Source of the DNA: Thermococcus stetteri
GTDB taxonomy: Archaea; Methanobacteriota_B; Thermococci; Thermococcales; Thermococcaceae
Reading direction: 5' to 3'
DNA length: 64,000 nucleotides
Assembly: GCF_017873335.1 (NCBI RefSeq)
Contig: NZ_JAGGKB010000003.1
Span: forward strand, 210,542-274,541
Shown here: positions 29,585 through 40,540 of the stretch, piece after piece
How the letters are laid out: each line of letters opens with the position of its first letter
Position numbering within the stretch: position 1 is the first letter of the stretch
Notes under the pieces: model-generated
Told to the model about the DNA's origin: nothing
Seen by the model: only the letters and a program-made list of their open reading frames with translations
The model's database searches: none
Position numbers and translations under genes: made by a program

Positions 29585-30087
29585 ATGTTTCCCAATATCT
29601 TGAACAAAATTTGTAACATTTCCCACATGCTCAATGGAGTTACCAGCTCCCTCAAAGACCCGAACGAGATTATCAAGGGGCAGGAAAGCCACACTGTCTT
29701 GTCGAATCTCCCCAGCAACCAGACGGACACTGGAAACCCGTGGAGAACTCTCAACTCCCGGAATCTGGAGTATACACTGTTGATCAAGTAAACAAAACTC
29801 TCATTAAGGAGGTTCTTGATCCAACAGACTGGTATGTGGGAAACACTTCTCTAAGCTCCGACTATGCATACAGGGTGTACAATGACACCCTGAAGATAGT
29901 CGAAAACTCAACCAAGACCTCCGAATCAATAATAGAGAAGTTCCTCGGGATCTTTAAGATCAGCACAGACAACAATGAGACTCAGAACGGAGTCGAGCAG
30001 TTATTGGACAGTGCCATGGAAAAGGTCCAGAACATCACAAAGTCAACCGAAGATTATTTAAGTTCTATCTTTAGTGGCGACCATTGA
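29585..30087 (+). pseudogene. Frameshifted sequon-rich hypothetical protein
   Basis: Two overlapping ORFs, 29585-29791 and 29740-30087, read as one product if one base is restored near 29735 (SNLPSNQTDTGN then PVENSQLPESGVYTVDQVNK); 503 bases then become 168 codons. The product is hydrophilic, about 167 residues, with at least seven N-x-S/T sequons (NISH, NQTD, NKTL, NTSL, NDTL, NSTK, NETQ, NITK). That density suggests an extracellular glycoprotein, yet no signal peptide is visible. It starts 4 bases after the radical SAM stop without a clear ribosome site. The family is not recognised; the pairing of the ORFs is inference. Confidence 0.4.
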
Positions 30088-30155
30088 GATCCTTTAATTT
30101 TTATTGTTGGAAAACATTTTTAAATCGATAGTGTAATCTCTGGTTTGGTGATTAT

Positions 30156-30833
30156 ATGCGATCAAGAGTTTTCGTGTACATTTTACTTGCGGTAGCCCTC
30201 TCATTTATCTTGGTATTGGGCTTTGCCGTTGCAAGTGAGTCTTAAATGCTCTCAGATTACTCTGGAGGGAGCTATCACAGTGGAGCCACACTAACTTCCG
30301 GAGCCGGTAATGAGTGGAAAGAAGCACCTGAAAATCCCAAAGTTGTTTACATCTCAGTGCTGGCCCCAGAACCCTACGGGCAAGTTATTGAACGCTCGAT
30401 AACAGAGGTTGCAAAGGTTCACAACTTAACCCCAATAGTGGTTGATGACATCATAAATTACGACCTAAAGGGCCGAGTTGTAATCGCTTACTTTCCCATG
30501 GTCGGTGAGGACAATCGCCTCCTTAAAAAGACGTACAGGCTCTCGGGCATTCTGTACTACTCATATCCGGGAGACGCTGAGTCCGCTATTGAGGCCATAA
30601 ACGAGGGGATCGTGCTCTCCGAGGACGGGATAGACAAATCGTCCCAGAGCTTGATCCAAAGGAGCGTCAGGCGATTACTTGAACTAAAAATTGCCAACCA
30701 ATCAACTGGAGTTGCCTACTGGTGGAACTTGAAGGCAAGTGTCGGTGTGCTCACGAGTAGAGATCCCTATGAGATGATAGCCGATGAGGTGGCAAACGAG
30801 CTCGACCAGTTCCTGAAAAGTGATGAAACTTAA
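30156..30833 (+). pseudogene. Secreted protein gene with in-frame TAA between signal peptide and mature part
   Basis: ATG 30156, behind GGTGATT and a TATA-like ATTTTTAAATCG, opens a 29-codon signal peptide (VFVYILLAVALSFILVLGFA then VASES). This ends at TAA 30243-30245, and the next codon in the same frame is ATG 30246. From there 195 codons continue with a soluble alpha/beta domain (NPKVVYISVLAPEPYGQVIE, IAYFPMVGEDNRLL, YYSYPGDAESAIEAINEGIV). The in-phase continuation shows that one nonsense change separated export signal from mature protein. Expression from ATG 30246 would give an unexported product. The family is unknown. Confidence 0.6.
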
Positions 30834-31963
30834 ATGAAGCGGGAGCTTCTGACCCTCAGCTCCCCCTTCTCATAGAGCTCAAGCAGGATTTTTGCAATCC
30901 TTTCTCCCGCTTTTCCATCCCCGAACGGGTTTGGTGCCCCAGCCATTCTTTCATAGAACTCTCTGTCCTTCATCAGCTTTCTTAGGTAGAGAAGTACTCT
31001 CTCTTTTTCTAGACCGACCAGAACGTTGCCGCCTGCCTTGACTGTCTCCGGCCTTTCGGTGTTGTAGCGGAGGGTCAAACAGGGCACGTCAAGGATTATC
31101 GCTTCTTCTTGGACGCCTCCGGAGTCGGTCATCACGGCGAAGGCGTTCTTCTCCAGCCTCAGGAAGTCTAGGTAGCCGAGCGGTTTGGTGATTATGAGGT
31201 GTTCTATCGAAGTAACTCTCTCCCAGAGTCCGAATACCTTGAGCCTGTTCTCTGTCCTTGGGTGGATTGGATAAACGGCCCTCATCGGTAGACTTTCGAG
31301 AATTTCAACGAGCCTGGTGAGGTTTTCCCTGCTGTCGGTGTTCTCTGCGCGGTGGGCCGTTATAAGAATGTACTCTTTGGGCTTTAGGCCGAGCCTTTCA
31401 AGGATGTCGCTCTTTTCCTCCGCCATAATGGAGTTCTGAAGGACGGCGTCAACTATCGTGTTCCCCACAACGTAAACGTTCTCGGTTATGCCCTCCCGTT
31501 CAAGGTTTTTTCTGGCCTCTTCAGTCGGCGGGAAAAGGACTTCGCTCACATGGTCAGCTAGGATTCTGTTTATCTCCTCGGGCATCGTTCGATCAAAGCT
31601 CCTTAGCCCGCCCTCAACGTGAGCCACTGGTATCTTCAGCTTTACACTCGCTAGGGCACCTGCTAGAACCGTGTTGGTGTCCCCCTGAACCAGGGTGACG
31701 TCGGGTTTCTCTTCCATCAGGACTCTTTCGATTTTAATCATGGCCTTTCCCGTCTGCTCCGCCTGTGTTCCAGAGCCCACCTCAAGGTGGTAGTCTATCG
31801 GCGGAAGCTCGAGCTCCTCAAGAAAGACCCTGCTCATCTCGTAGTCGTAGTGCTGACCGGTATGGATAAGGAGCGGCTTAATCCCCATTTCAAGGAGAGC
31901 CCTAACGACAGGAGCAAGCTTGATTATTTCGGGTCTGGTTCCGAATACGAGGGCGGGTTTCAA
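30830..31963 (-). CDS. wecB: UDP-N-acetylglucosamine 2-epimerase (non-hydrolysing)
   Basis: The 377-residue GT-B-fold enzyme interconverts UDP-GlcNAc and UDP-ManNAc. Motifs include GTRPEIIKLAPV at the N-terminus, TGQHYDYEMSRVF, VQGDTNTVLAGALA, HVEGGLRSFDRTMPEEINR and TDSGGVQEEAIILDVPCLTL. The start is TTG 31963 behind GGGGGGAG and overlaps the wecC stop by 4 bases. Together with WecC it makes UDP-ManNAcA for surface glycans or N-glycans. Confidence 0.93.
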   Translation of the reverse strand: MKPALVFGTRPEIIKLAPVVRALLEMGIKPLLIHTGQHYDYEMSRVFLEELELPPIDYHLEVGSGTQAEQTGKAMIKIERVLMEEKPDVTLVQGDTNTVLAGALASVKLKIPVAHVEGGLRSFDRTMPEEINRILADHVSEVLFPPTEEARKNLEREGITENVYVVGNTIVDAVLQNSIMAEEKSDILERLGLKPKEYILITAHRAENTDSRENLTRLVEILESLPMRAVYPIHPRTENRLKVFGLWERVTSIEHLIITKPLGYLDFLRLEKNAFAVMTDSGGVQEEAIILDVPCLTLRYNTERPETVKAGGNVLVGLEKERVLLYLRKLMKDREFYERMAGAPNPFGDGKAGERIAKILLELYEKGELRVRSSRFI

Positions 31964-33222
31964 TACTCCCCCCTCCCGATGCCCTTAAAGAGGAATCCCC
32001 TAGGGGGTTCGTCTATGACGTGCCTGCCGTCTATCAGGATCCTCGTCCTCATAAGCTTCCCAAGCTCCCCCCAGTCTAGGCTCTTAAAGGCTGTGTGGTC
32101 GGTGGCAATGACCACTGCATCGGCACCGCTCAGGGCTTCCTCTATGCTTCCTACCGTCCCCTTAACGAACGGATCATAGCTCCTGACTTCCTTAACGTCG
32201 TCTTCTATGGCTTCTATGAAAGCTATGGCTGGAGAGTTCCTAGTGTCGTCGCTGTTTCCCTTGTAGGCGAGGCCAAGAACTGCAACCACAGCGTCCTCGG
32301 GCGGAATGTTGAGCTGTTTAAACGCGGAGAAGAGGAGATCCTTGGTGAAGAGCGGCATTGAGTCGTTTACTTCCCTGGCGTTCCTTATGAGGCCAAAATC
32401 TTCCCTGGCTGGCCAGAGGAGGAGGTGGGGATCCTTTGGAAGGCAGTGCCCACCAACGCCGATTCCAGGGATGTGGATGTTCACGCGCGGGTGCGTGTTG
32501 GCCAGCTCTATAGCCTCAAAGACGTTTATCCCGTACTGGTGAGCCAGGAAAGCGAACTCGTTTGCAAGTGCGATGTTCACATCACGGAAGGTGTTCTCCA
32601 TGAGCTTCACAACTTCGCTCACGGTAGAGCTGGTCTTAAAGGTCTGTCCCTTAACAAAGGAGCGGTAGAGATTTTCGGCCAGCTCCGCACTCTCAGGGGT
32701 TATCCCACCAAAGATTCTGGAGTTGTACACAAGCTCCTTGAATATCTTACCCGGCATGACCCTCTCCGGCGCGTGAACCATGTAGAAGTCCTCGCCCGCC
32801 TTGAACCTCGTTATCTCTTCAATCAGCTTTGCCATTTTGACCGTTGTCAGCGGCGGAACGGTGCTCTCTATCACAATGAGGGAACCCTTTTTCATCCGCT
32901 CAGCGACTGTCCTAACGGCACTTTCAAGGTAGCTTAAGTCTGGAGTCTTGTCCTCCCTTAGGGGGGTCTGGACGCAGATTATATAGGCGTCTTTTTCCCT
33001 AATGTCCTCAGGATCAGAAGTCGCTCTCAGATTGCCGCTTAAGACGGCCTTTTTTAGGAGTTCATCTATCTCAGGTTCGACTATGTGAGCTTTTCCGGAG
33101 TTTATGCTCCTGACGACGTCTTCTCTTATTTCATAGCCTATGACCTTAAATCCTGCATTTGCGAACATTATCGCAGTAGGCAGTCCAATGTATCCGAGCC
33201 CAATTACAGCAATTTCCTTCAC
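31960..33222 (-). CDS. wecC: UDP-N-acetyl-D-mannosaminuronate dehydrogenase
   Basis: The 420-residue UDP-sugar dehydrogenase oxidises UDP-ManNAc to UDP-ManNAcA with two NAD. It has the Rossmann start VIGLGYIGLPTAIMFANAGF, VQTPLREDKTPDLSYLESAV, the STVPPLTT segment and the catalytic Cys region HIPGIGVGGHCLPKDPHLLL. The start is GTG 33222 after GGTGGTGACTG. It is the first gene of the wecC-wecB pair. The 296 bases between it and the DUF354 gene are AT-rich and hold only promoter elements that I can recognise. Confidence 0.93.
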   Translation of the reverse strand: MKEIAVIGLGYIGLPTAIMFANAGFKVIGYEIREDVVRSINSGKAHIVEPEIDELLKKAVLSGNLRATSDPEDIREKDAYIICVQTPLREDKTPDLSYLESAVRTVAERMKKGSLIVIESTVPPLTTVKMAKLIEEITRFKAGEDFYMVHAPERVMPGKIFKELVYNSRIFGGITPESAELAENLYRSFVKGQTFKTSSTVSEVVKLMENTFRDVNIALANEFAFLAHQYGINVFEAIELANTHPRVNIHIPGIGVGGHCLPKDPHLLLWPAREDFGLIRNAREVNDSMPLFTKDLLFSAFKQLNIPPEDAVVAVLGLAYKGNSDDTRNSPAIAFIEAIEDDVKEVRSYDPFVKGTVGSIEEALSGADAVVIATDHTAFKSLDWGELGKLMRTRILIDGRHVIDEPPRGFLFKGIGRGEY

Positions 33223-33474
33223 CAGTCACCACCCGGAGGAGCTATCCTGGACGGAATAAAAGCCTTTTCCAGCTAACGGTTGCGAAAATGTTGTAGGGCA
33301 TAATGCGTTGGTTAGTCATCCCAACTTCTCAAAAATTCGAGATAATTTTGAGGATGCTTGTAAATAGGTGCTTAATAACTTGTTTCATCGAAAGAAAGTG
33401 TTAGAAAGCTTTTTCGGTTAAATGGTTAAATTCAATGACACTAAAAAAACGCCTTCAAAACGGTTTTTAGGAAA

Positions 33475-33509
33475 CCCTTATAATGGACAAAGGCGTCCAG
33501 TTATTGGAC
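33475..33509 (+). promoter_or_regulatory. DUF354-gene promoter with palindromic operator
   Basis: CCCTTATAATGG (33475-33486) is a good TATA box. Eleven bases after TTATAA comes the perfect 15-base palindrome GTCCAGTTATTGGAC (33495-33509). A third arm, TGGAC at 33484-33488, makes a second inverted pair with GTCCA. The palindrome covers the expected transcription start. The same operator, at the same 11-base distance from TTATAA, is in the promoter of the CBS-HTH regulator at 58306. Confidence 0.7.
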
Positions 33510-33518
33510 GGTGATAGA

Positions 33519-34622
33519 ATGAAGGTCTGGGTGGATATAACCAACGCGCCTCACGCTCACTTTTTTAAGGGCCTAATAAGAGAGCTTGAAAACTCAGGCT
33601 ACGAAGTTATAATCACCACAAGGGAGTTCGACGGACTGACTGGAATTCTTGATATGCTTGGTTTCGACTACTACGTCGTCGGGAAGCACGGTGGTGCCAC
33701 CCTCGAAGGAAAGCTTTTGGCAAGCTCTGAGAGGGTTTACAAACTCAGCAAGCTCATAATAGAGGAGAAACCTGACTTGGCAATATATAAACACTCCGCG
33801 GAAGCCCCAAGGGTTGCATTTGGACTCCAGATACCCAGCATAGGCTTCATTGACAACGAGACCGCTGTAGGTCAAAACAAGCTTATAGCCCCGTTCACAA
33901 GGCTACTCCTTTATCCCAAGGCGATTGACGCCTACGAACTCATTAAATGTGGTGCTGATCCAAACGGCATGAGACCCGTTAACGGTTTCTCGGAGCTAGC
34001 TCACCTCTACGGTTTTAAGCCCGAAAGAAAGGTTCTAAAAGAGCTTGACCTGAAGCGCAACGGGTACATCGTCATGCGCACTGAACCCATAAAGGCCAAC
34101 TACTTTAACGGTGACATAAAGAGTATTCTTGAGGACATCATACCCCTTCTTCCGGACTTCCCCATAGTCCTGTTCCCGAGGACTGAAGAACAACGGAAGC
34201 GCTTTGAACGCTTTGACAACGTTATAATGCCGGAAAAGCCTGTGGACAGCTTGAGTCTTATTTACTACGCTAGGCTGATGATTGGAGCCGGTGGAACAAT
34301 GAACAGGGAAGCAATAGCACTCGGAACTCCAACGATCTCTACTTACCCCGGAAAAGTTCTCGCAGTTACCAGGTGGCTTGTTGAGCTTGGAGTAAAGTTC
34401 CACTCAACGGATCCACTGGAAGTTGCCAGAATGGCAGAGCGCATGATAGAGATGAACGGGAGTTATAGAAACTACATCAGGAGCGTTGTTTCGGGACTTG
34501 AGAACCCAATGGAAGTAATCCTGAAGGAGATAGAGGCCTACGAAACAGAGGGGACTTTCCTCGTCTCACCCGAGGTTGGCAACGTTGGGAGTTACATAAG
34601 CCTCGATAAACGCGGCGATTAA
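33519..34622 (+). CDS. DUF354 (GT-B-like) protein
   Basis: The 367-residue protein begins MKVWVDITNAPHAHFFKGLI, the DUF354 signature, and contains GFIDNETAVGQNKLIAPF and GAGGTMNREAIALGTPTIST. DUF354 proteins look like GT-B glycosyltransferase or epimerase relatives and occur in archaeal surface-glycan clusters; no reaction has been assigned to my knowledge. ATG 33519 follows GGTGATAGA; the ATG at 33483 lies in the operator/TATA region. It neighbours wecB/wecC. Its 3' end overlaps the convergent SpoIIM gene by 57 bases. Confidence 0.8.
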   Translation: MKVWVDITNAPHAHFFKGLIRELENSGYEVIITTREFDGLTGILDMLGFDYYVVGKHGGATLEGKLLASSERVYKLSKLIIEEKPDLAIYKHSAEAPRVAFGLQIPSIGFIDNETAVGQNKLIAPFTRLLLYPKAIDAYELIKCGADPNGMRPVNGFSELAHLYGFKPERKVLKELDLKRNGYIVMRTEPIKANYFNGDIKSILEDIIPLLPDFPIVLFPRTEEQRKRFERFDNVIMPEKPVDSLSLIYYARLMIGAGGTMNREAIALGTPTISTYPGKVLAVTRWLVELGVKFHSTDPLEVARMAERMIEMNGSYRNYIRSVVSGLENPMEVILKEIEAYETEGTFLVSPEVGNVGSYISLDKRGD

Positions 34623-35126
34623 GAGCATCACCAGTACGACGAGATACAACCTTAACGCCCGCAGGGCGCCCTCCTTGAAGCCTTTTCCTTTGTCTTCTTC
34701 ATCTATAATCCTGCGGTACCAGCACATACCAGCCGCCCCGGCCAGGAGTATCGCTGGGACTTCTATAATCCCGTGGGGCACCAGGCCTAAAATGAGAGTT
34801 TTCACTGGGATCCCCCTTTCTTTGAGCACGCCAACTACAAGTCCGACTATGAACCCGTTGGCAAAGATCACAAAGCCAGAGCCCACTCCAAAGAAGAGTC
34901 CAGCTACAATCACGAGAAGTGCAACCTTGGCGTTGTTGAGGAATATCTTTACAAAATTTTTGAATGGGTCATCTGAGATGCCCCCAAACTGCCTGGCTAG
35001 TCTTTCCATATACTCAATAGCCGCTCCAGGTCGGGTCTTTGAATAAGCCAGACCAACAGCTATGCCGACGAAGAACACCGCCAGAAGGTAAAGGAAGTAC
35101 CTGGAGATTCTGCTCAAGGACTTCAC
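34566..35126 (-). CDS. SpoIIM-family (stage II sporulation protein M-like) membrane protein
   Basis: The 186-residue protein has about five membrane helices. LVPHGIIEVPAILLAGAAGM is the SpoIIM/DUF95 signature, and a helix pair follows. In archaea these proteins have no sporulation role and their function is unknown; transport or membrane remodelling has been suggested. It overlaps the upstream LplA-C gene by 4 bases and the DUF354 gene end by 57 bases. Confidence 0.85.
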   Translation of the reverse strand: MKSLSRISRYFLYLLAVFFVGIAVGLAYSKTRPGAAIEYMERLARQFGGISDDPFKNFVKIFLNNAKVALLVIVAGLFFGVGSGFVIFANGFIVGLVVGVLKERGIPVKTLILGLVPHGIIEVPAILLAGAAGMCWYRRIIDEEDKGKGFKEGALRALRLYLVVLVMLLIAAFIEAYVTPNVANLG

Positions 35127-35401
35127 CCTTCGAGGGCTTTTTTCAATGCTATCTTAAAGTCTTCAACGTTTATATAGGGCATCTCGACATCGAGCCTCAT
35201 GGCGAAGAACTCATCTATTATCCCCTCTAGCTCATCAAGCCTGTGGCCTTCAAGCCTGCTCTCAAGCTCCTGAACTGCCTCTTCTGGGTGGATGAAGAAA
35301 TCCCCTGTTATCCTAACGTGTTCGGCTCTCCCGTCCTTCTCGTCAAACTCTATCCTTATTAGGCCCTTTCTAGCCTTGTGTTCGCCAATGTGGTGTTTCA
35401 T
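35123..35401 (-). CDS. Lipoate-protein ligase C-terminal-domain protein
   Basis: The 92-residue protein (MKHHIGEHKARKGLIRIEFD) matches the accessory C-terminal domain of lipoate-protein ligase A, with RITGDFFIHPEEAVQELE and the closing FKIALKKALEG. In several archaea LplA is split into a catalytic chain and this small chain, and both are needed for lipoate adenylation. The catalytic chain is not in this window. ATG 35401 is chosen because GGGGATGG precedes it at good distance. Confidence 0.8.
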   Translation of the reverse strand: MKHHIGEHKARKGLIRIEFDEKDGRAEHVRITGDFFIHPEEAVQELESRLEGHRLDELEGIIDEFFAMRLDVEMPYINVEDFKIALKKALEG

Positions 35402-35435
35402 ACCCATCCCCTTAGTAAGCTCGCAGAAGAAGTTT

Positions 35436-36163
35436 TTAAATGTTAGTCATGTTCTCTGAGCTCGACATTGCTCGCCCATCGTAGAAAACTCTCAGCTTCA
35501 TCGGCGTATTCCAGGTGTACCCTGCTGTTATAGATACCGACAGGCGCCCGAAGGTGTGCTTTCCTCCAGATATCTCAAGAGCGTCGTTGGGGTACGCTAT
35601 GAGGGCCACCACCAGGGTCTTTCCGCGCCACACTTTACGTGCCCTTACGTACACCGTCAGTTCTTCTTTTGTAGTGCTCCCGCCGAAGACCCCAGGGAGC
35701 TCCAGAGGGAACGAGAACCGCCACACAACGTCCTCTCCAGAGGCGTACTTTTCCAGAGGTTTCAGTCCCAGTTCCTCCGCCATAGAAAAAACTTCATCCT
35801 CAATGAGCCTCCCGACTTCTTCTTCCACCTTTCCACGGACCAGAGGAAGAATCGTTGAAGGAACGGGGGAGAGACCAACAACCGCTACGTACCCCACAAC
35901 CCCGTCTTCCAGCGAAACACCCACACCGGCCAGCCTTGATAGGTTCTCCATGTCGCGGACAAATCCCGCGTACGAGTACTCCGTTATGGTGTACCTCACC
36001 TCTATGGGGCCGTAGGATATGGTATTAACCTGTGTTCCTTTGGAGTTCCATCCTACGGGAGCCGAGAACGGCACAAGGGTTTGGGGTTCATCCATTGTGA
36101 CCACCGTTAGGAGGGAAAACAGCGCAACCACCGCAATAATGGCACCGACGATTTTCAGAGCTC

Positions 36164-36167
<4 letters not shown>
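35436..36167 (-). CDS. Membrane-anchored or secreted protein, paralogue of the upstream lipoprotein
   Basis: The 243-residue protein has an N-terminal hydrophobic segment (ALKIVGAIIAVVALFSLLTV) and an extracellular alpha/beta domain. It shares a plan with the next gene upstream: a similar early segment (YTITEYSYAGFVRDMENLSR against SYRVIIFDKPSYERSRMEEL), a VGY/VGW strand, a helical K/EVEEEVGRLIEDEVFSMAEEL stretch and a final two-strand pattern. No known family is recognised. It overlaps the upstream gene by 4 bases, so the two are co-expressed and may form a complex. Confidence 0.6.
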
Positions 36168-38955
<2,788 letters not shown>

Positions 38956-39002
38956 GTTCTCTTCCATTTCTTCCTTTTCTGCCTATATCCAGATATCGGT
39001 AG

Positions 39003-39058
39003 CGATACTAAGTATCGAGGGACAGTACTTAGTGAGAGCCTGACTAGCCTATATAACC
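39003..39058 (+). promoter_or_regulatory. Promoter of the DHDPS-family gene with overlapping inverted repeats
   Basis: CGATACTAAGTATCG (39003-39017) is a perfect 6-3-6 palindrome. It overlaps a second inverted repeat, ACTAAGTA (39007-39014) with TACTTAGT (39026-39033). The TATA box CTATATAACC is at 39049-39058. The repeats lie just upstream of TATA, a position used by activators in archaea. No regulator is identified. Confidence 0.5.
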
Positions 39059-39102
39059 CCAATCCTAAAATACCCCGTTGATGTAATCCCCTTGGTGATT
39101 TC

Positions 39103-40008
39103 ATGCACGGCGTAATTGTGCCCCTCGTAACTCCCTTCAATGAAGACTACTCGATAGACATATCAGCTCTCGAAGAGCACATAGATTACCTCCAGAAAGT
39201 TGGAGTCCATGGGATATTCATAAACGCCACCACTGGAGAGTTTACGAGCCTCAGCAGGGAGGAGAGGAAGTTTTTGGCTGAAAAAGGGCGCGAGCTTGTA
39301 AGTTCAGCTTTCTACCTCGTTGGAACTGCATCGTCGAACACATTCGAGGTTATTGAACTTACAAAGCATGCCCAGGGCATCGGAGCGGACTACGCGGTCA
39401 TAACACCGCCCTACTACTGCCCTCTCAACGAGGAGGCCCTGTTCGAGCACTACTCGATGATAGCGGAGAAAACCGACATCCCACTCATACTCTACAACAT
39501 CCCCTCCTGCGCCAATTCTCTTAGTGTTCCGCTCGTCAAGCGCCTCGCTCTGGAGTACTCAAGCATCGCCGGCATCAAAGCTACGGTGGACAGCGTGAAC
39601 TACATCCGGGACATTCTCCTCGAGGTCAAGGGCGAAAGGGAGGACTTTAGGGTCTTCACGGGCCTCGACCAGCACTTCCTCAACACGCTGATTCTCGGCG
39701 GCGACGGCGGGATAATGGCGTGCGCGAACTTTGCACCGGAGCTCCACATCCGCCTCTATAATGCCTTCAACGAGAAGCGCTTTAATGAGGCCTTTGAGTA
39801 CGCGAGAAAGCTAATCAAACTCTCAAAGGTCTATGACGTCGCTTCGTCCTTCGGCTCCGCGATAAAGCTCGCAATGAAAGTGAGGGGCTTCTCGATAAAG
39901 CCCGTCCTCAGGCCGCCCTACGTTATTGACGGAAAGGAAGTCGAAGAAAAGGTGAGATCCCTTGTGGCAGAGGTTCTAAACCTGGAATCAGATGTAGTCG
40001 AAACATAA
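39103..40008 (+). CDS. Dihydrodipicolinate synthase/N-acetylneuraminate lyase family aldolase
   Basis: The 301-residue TIM-barrel protein starts MHGVIVPLVTPFNEDYSIDI and contains INATTGEFTSLSREER (the phosphate/carboxylate-binding GxTGE-like loop), LILYNIPSCANSL with the catalytic Tyr, and AGIKATVDS with the Schiff-base Lys. The family includes DHDPS, sialic-acid lyase and 2-keto-3-deoxygluconate aldolase. Thermococcales do not make lysine through diaminopimelate, so a 2-keto-3-deoxy sugar-acid aldolase is more likely. It stands alone with its own repeat-rich promoter. Confidence 0.82.
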   Translation: MHGVIVPLVTPFNEDYSIDISALEEHIDYLQKVGVHGIFINATTGEFTSLSREERKFLAEKGRELVSSAFYLVGTASSNTFEVIELTKHAQGIGADYAVITPPYYCPLNEEALFEHYSMIAEKTDIPLILYNIPSCANSLSVPLVKRLALEYSSIAGIKATVDSVNYIRDILLEVKGEREDFRVFTGLDQHFLNTLILGGDGGIMACANFAPELHIRLYNAFNEKRFNEAFEYARKLIKLSKVYDVASSFGSAIKLAMKVRGFSIKPVLRPPYVIDGKEVEEKVRSLVAEVLNLESDVVET

Positions 40009-40045
40009 AAATACCTCCTGGTAGATACCACTAGACGGTGAGAGT

Positions 40046-40270
40046 ATGGAAAAGACCACTGATGCACGCATCGAGTATATTCCATCTGAACTGGAGAGGC
40101 TCAAAGTCCACATCCAGAGACTTGAGTCTATGCTCGTCCCACTCGTGAAGGGCGAAGTTCCCGAGGACGAGCTCAAAGAGATAGAAATGGAGGCGAGAAG
40201 GTTCAAGGAGGAAAGCGAGGAGTGGATTGATGCCGAAGAGCTCGAGAAAATCTTGGAGGATGAAGAATGA
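40046..40270 (+). CDS. RelB-like antitoxin
   Basis: The 74-residue, strongly acidic protein (RLKVHIQRLESMLVPLVKGE, IDAEELEKILEDEE) is helical, with the C-terminal acidic tail typical of archaeal RelB-type antitoxins that wrap a RelE toxin. Its stop overlaps the toxin start as ATGA, the classic antitoxin-toxin order. The toxin gene that follows has a premature stop, so this antitoxin may now have no local partner. Confidence 0.7.
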   Translation: MEKTTDARIEYIPSELERLKVHIQRLESMLVPLVKGEVPEDELKEIEMEARRFKEESEEWIDAEELEKILEDEE

Positions 40271-40539
40271 CGTTCAGAGTTAAAATCAGAAAGGAGGTCA
40301 TAAAAGAGCTGAAGAAAATGCCCAAGGCTCATCTCAACAGATTTCTGGAGCTAAAAGACATCCTTTAGTATGATGCCGTTCCAAGGGACAGGTTTGACAT
40401 CGCGAAGCTGAAGGGCTCCGATGACCTAGATATATACAGAGTTAGACTCGGCGAATATCGCGTTATTTACTCTGTAAACTGGGAAGAAAGAGTGATCCTA
40501 ATCCATCGGCTTAAAAGAAGAGGAGAAGCGTATAAATAG
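40267..40539 (+). pseudogene. RelE/ParE-family toxin with internal TAG
   Basis: ATG 40267 opens MTFRVKIRKEVIKELKKMPK and reaches TAG at codon 34 (40366-40368). The same frame then continues YDAVPRDRFDIAKLKGSDDL, YRVRLGEYRVIYSVNWEERV and IHRLKRRGEAYK to a proper TAG at 40539. These are the RelE fold elements, including the basic catalytic patch. The length without the stop, 90 residues, is normal. A single nonsense mutation has probably silenced the toxin. The downstream part has no start codon or ribosome site of its own. Confidence 0.8.
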
Positions 40540-40540
40540 C

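Noticed and set aside
40366..40368. TAG read as pyrrolysine in the RelE ORF
   Set aside because: Thermococcales are not known to use pyrrolysine and no pyl genes are present here; a nonsense mutation is simpler.
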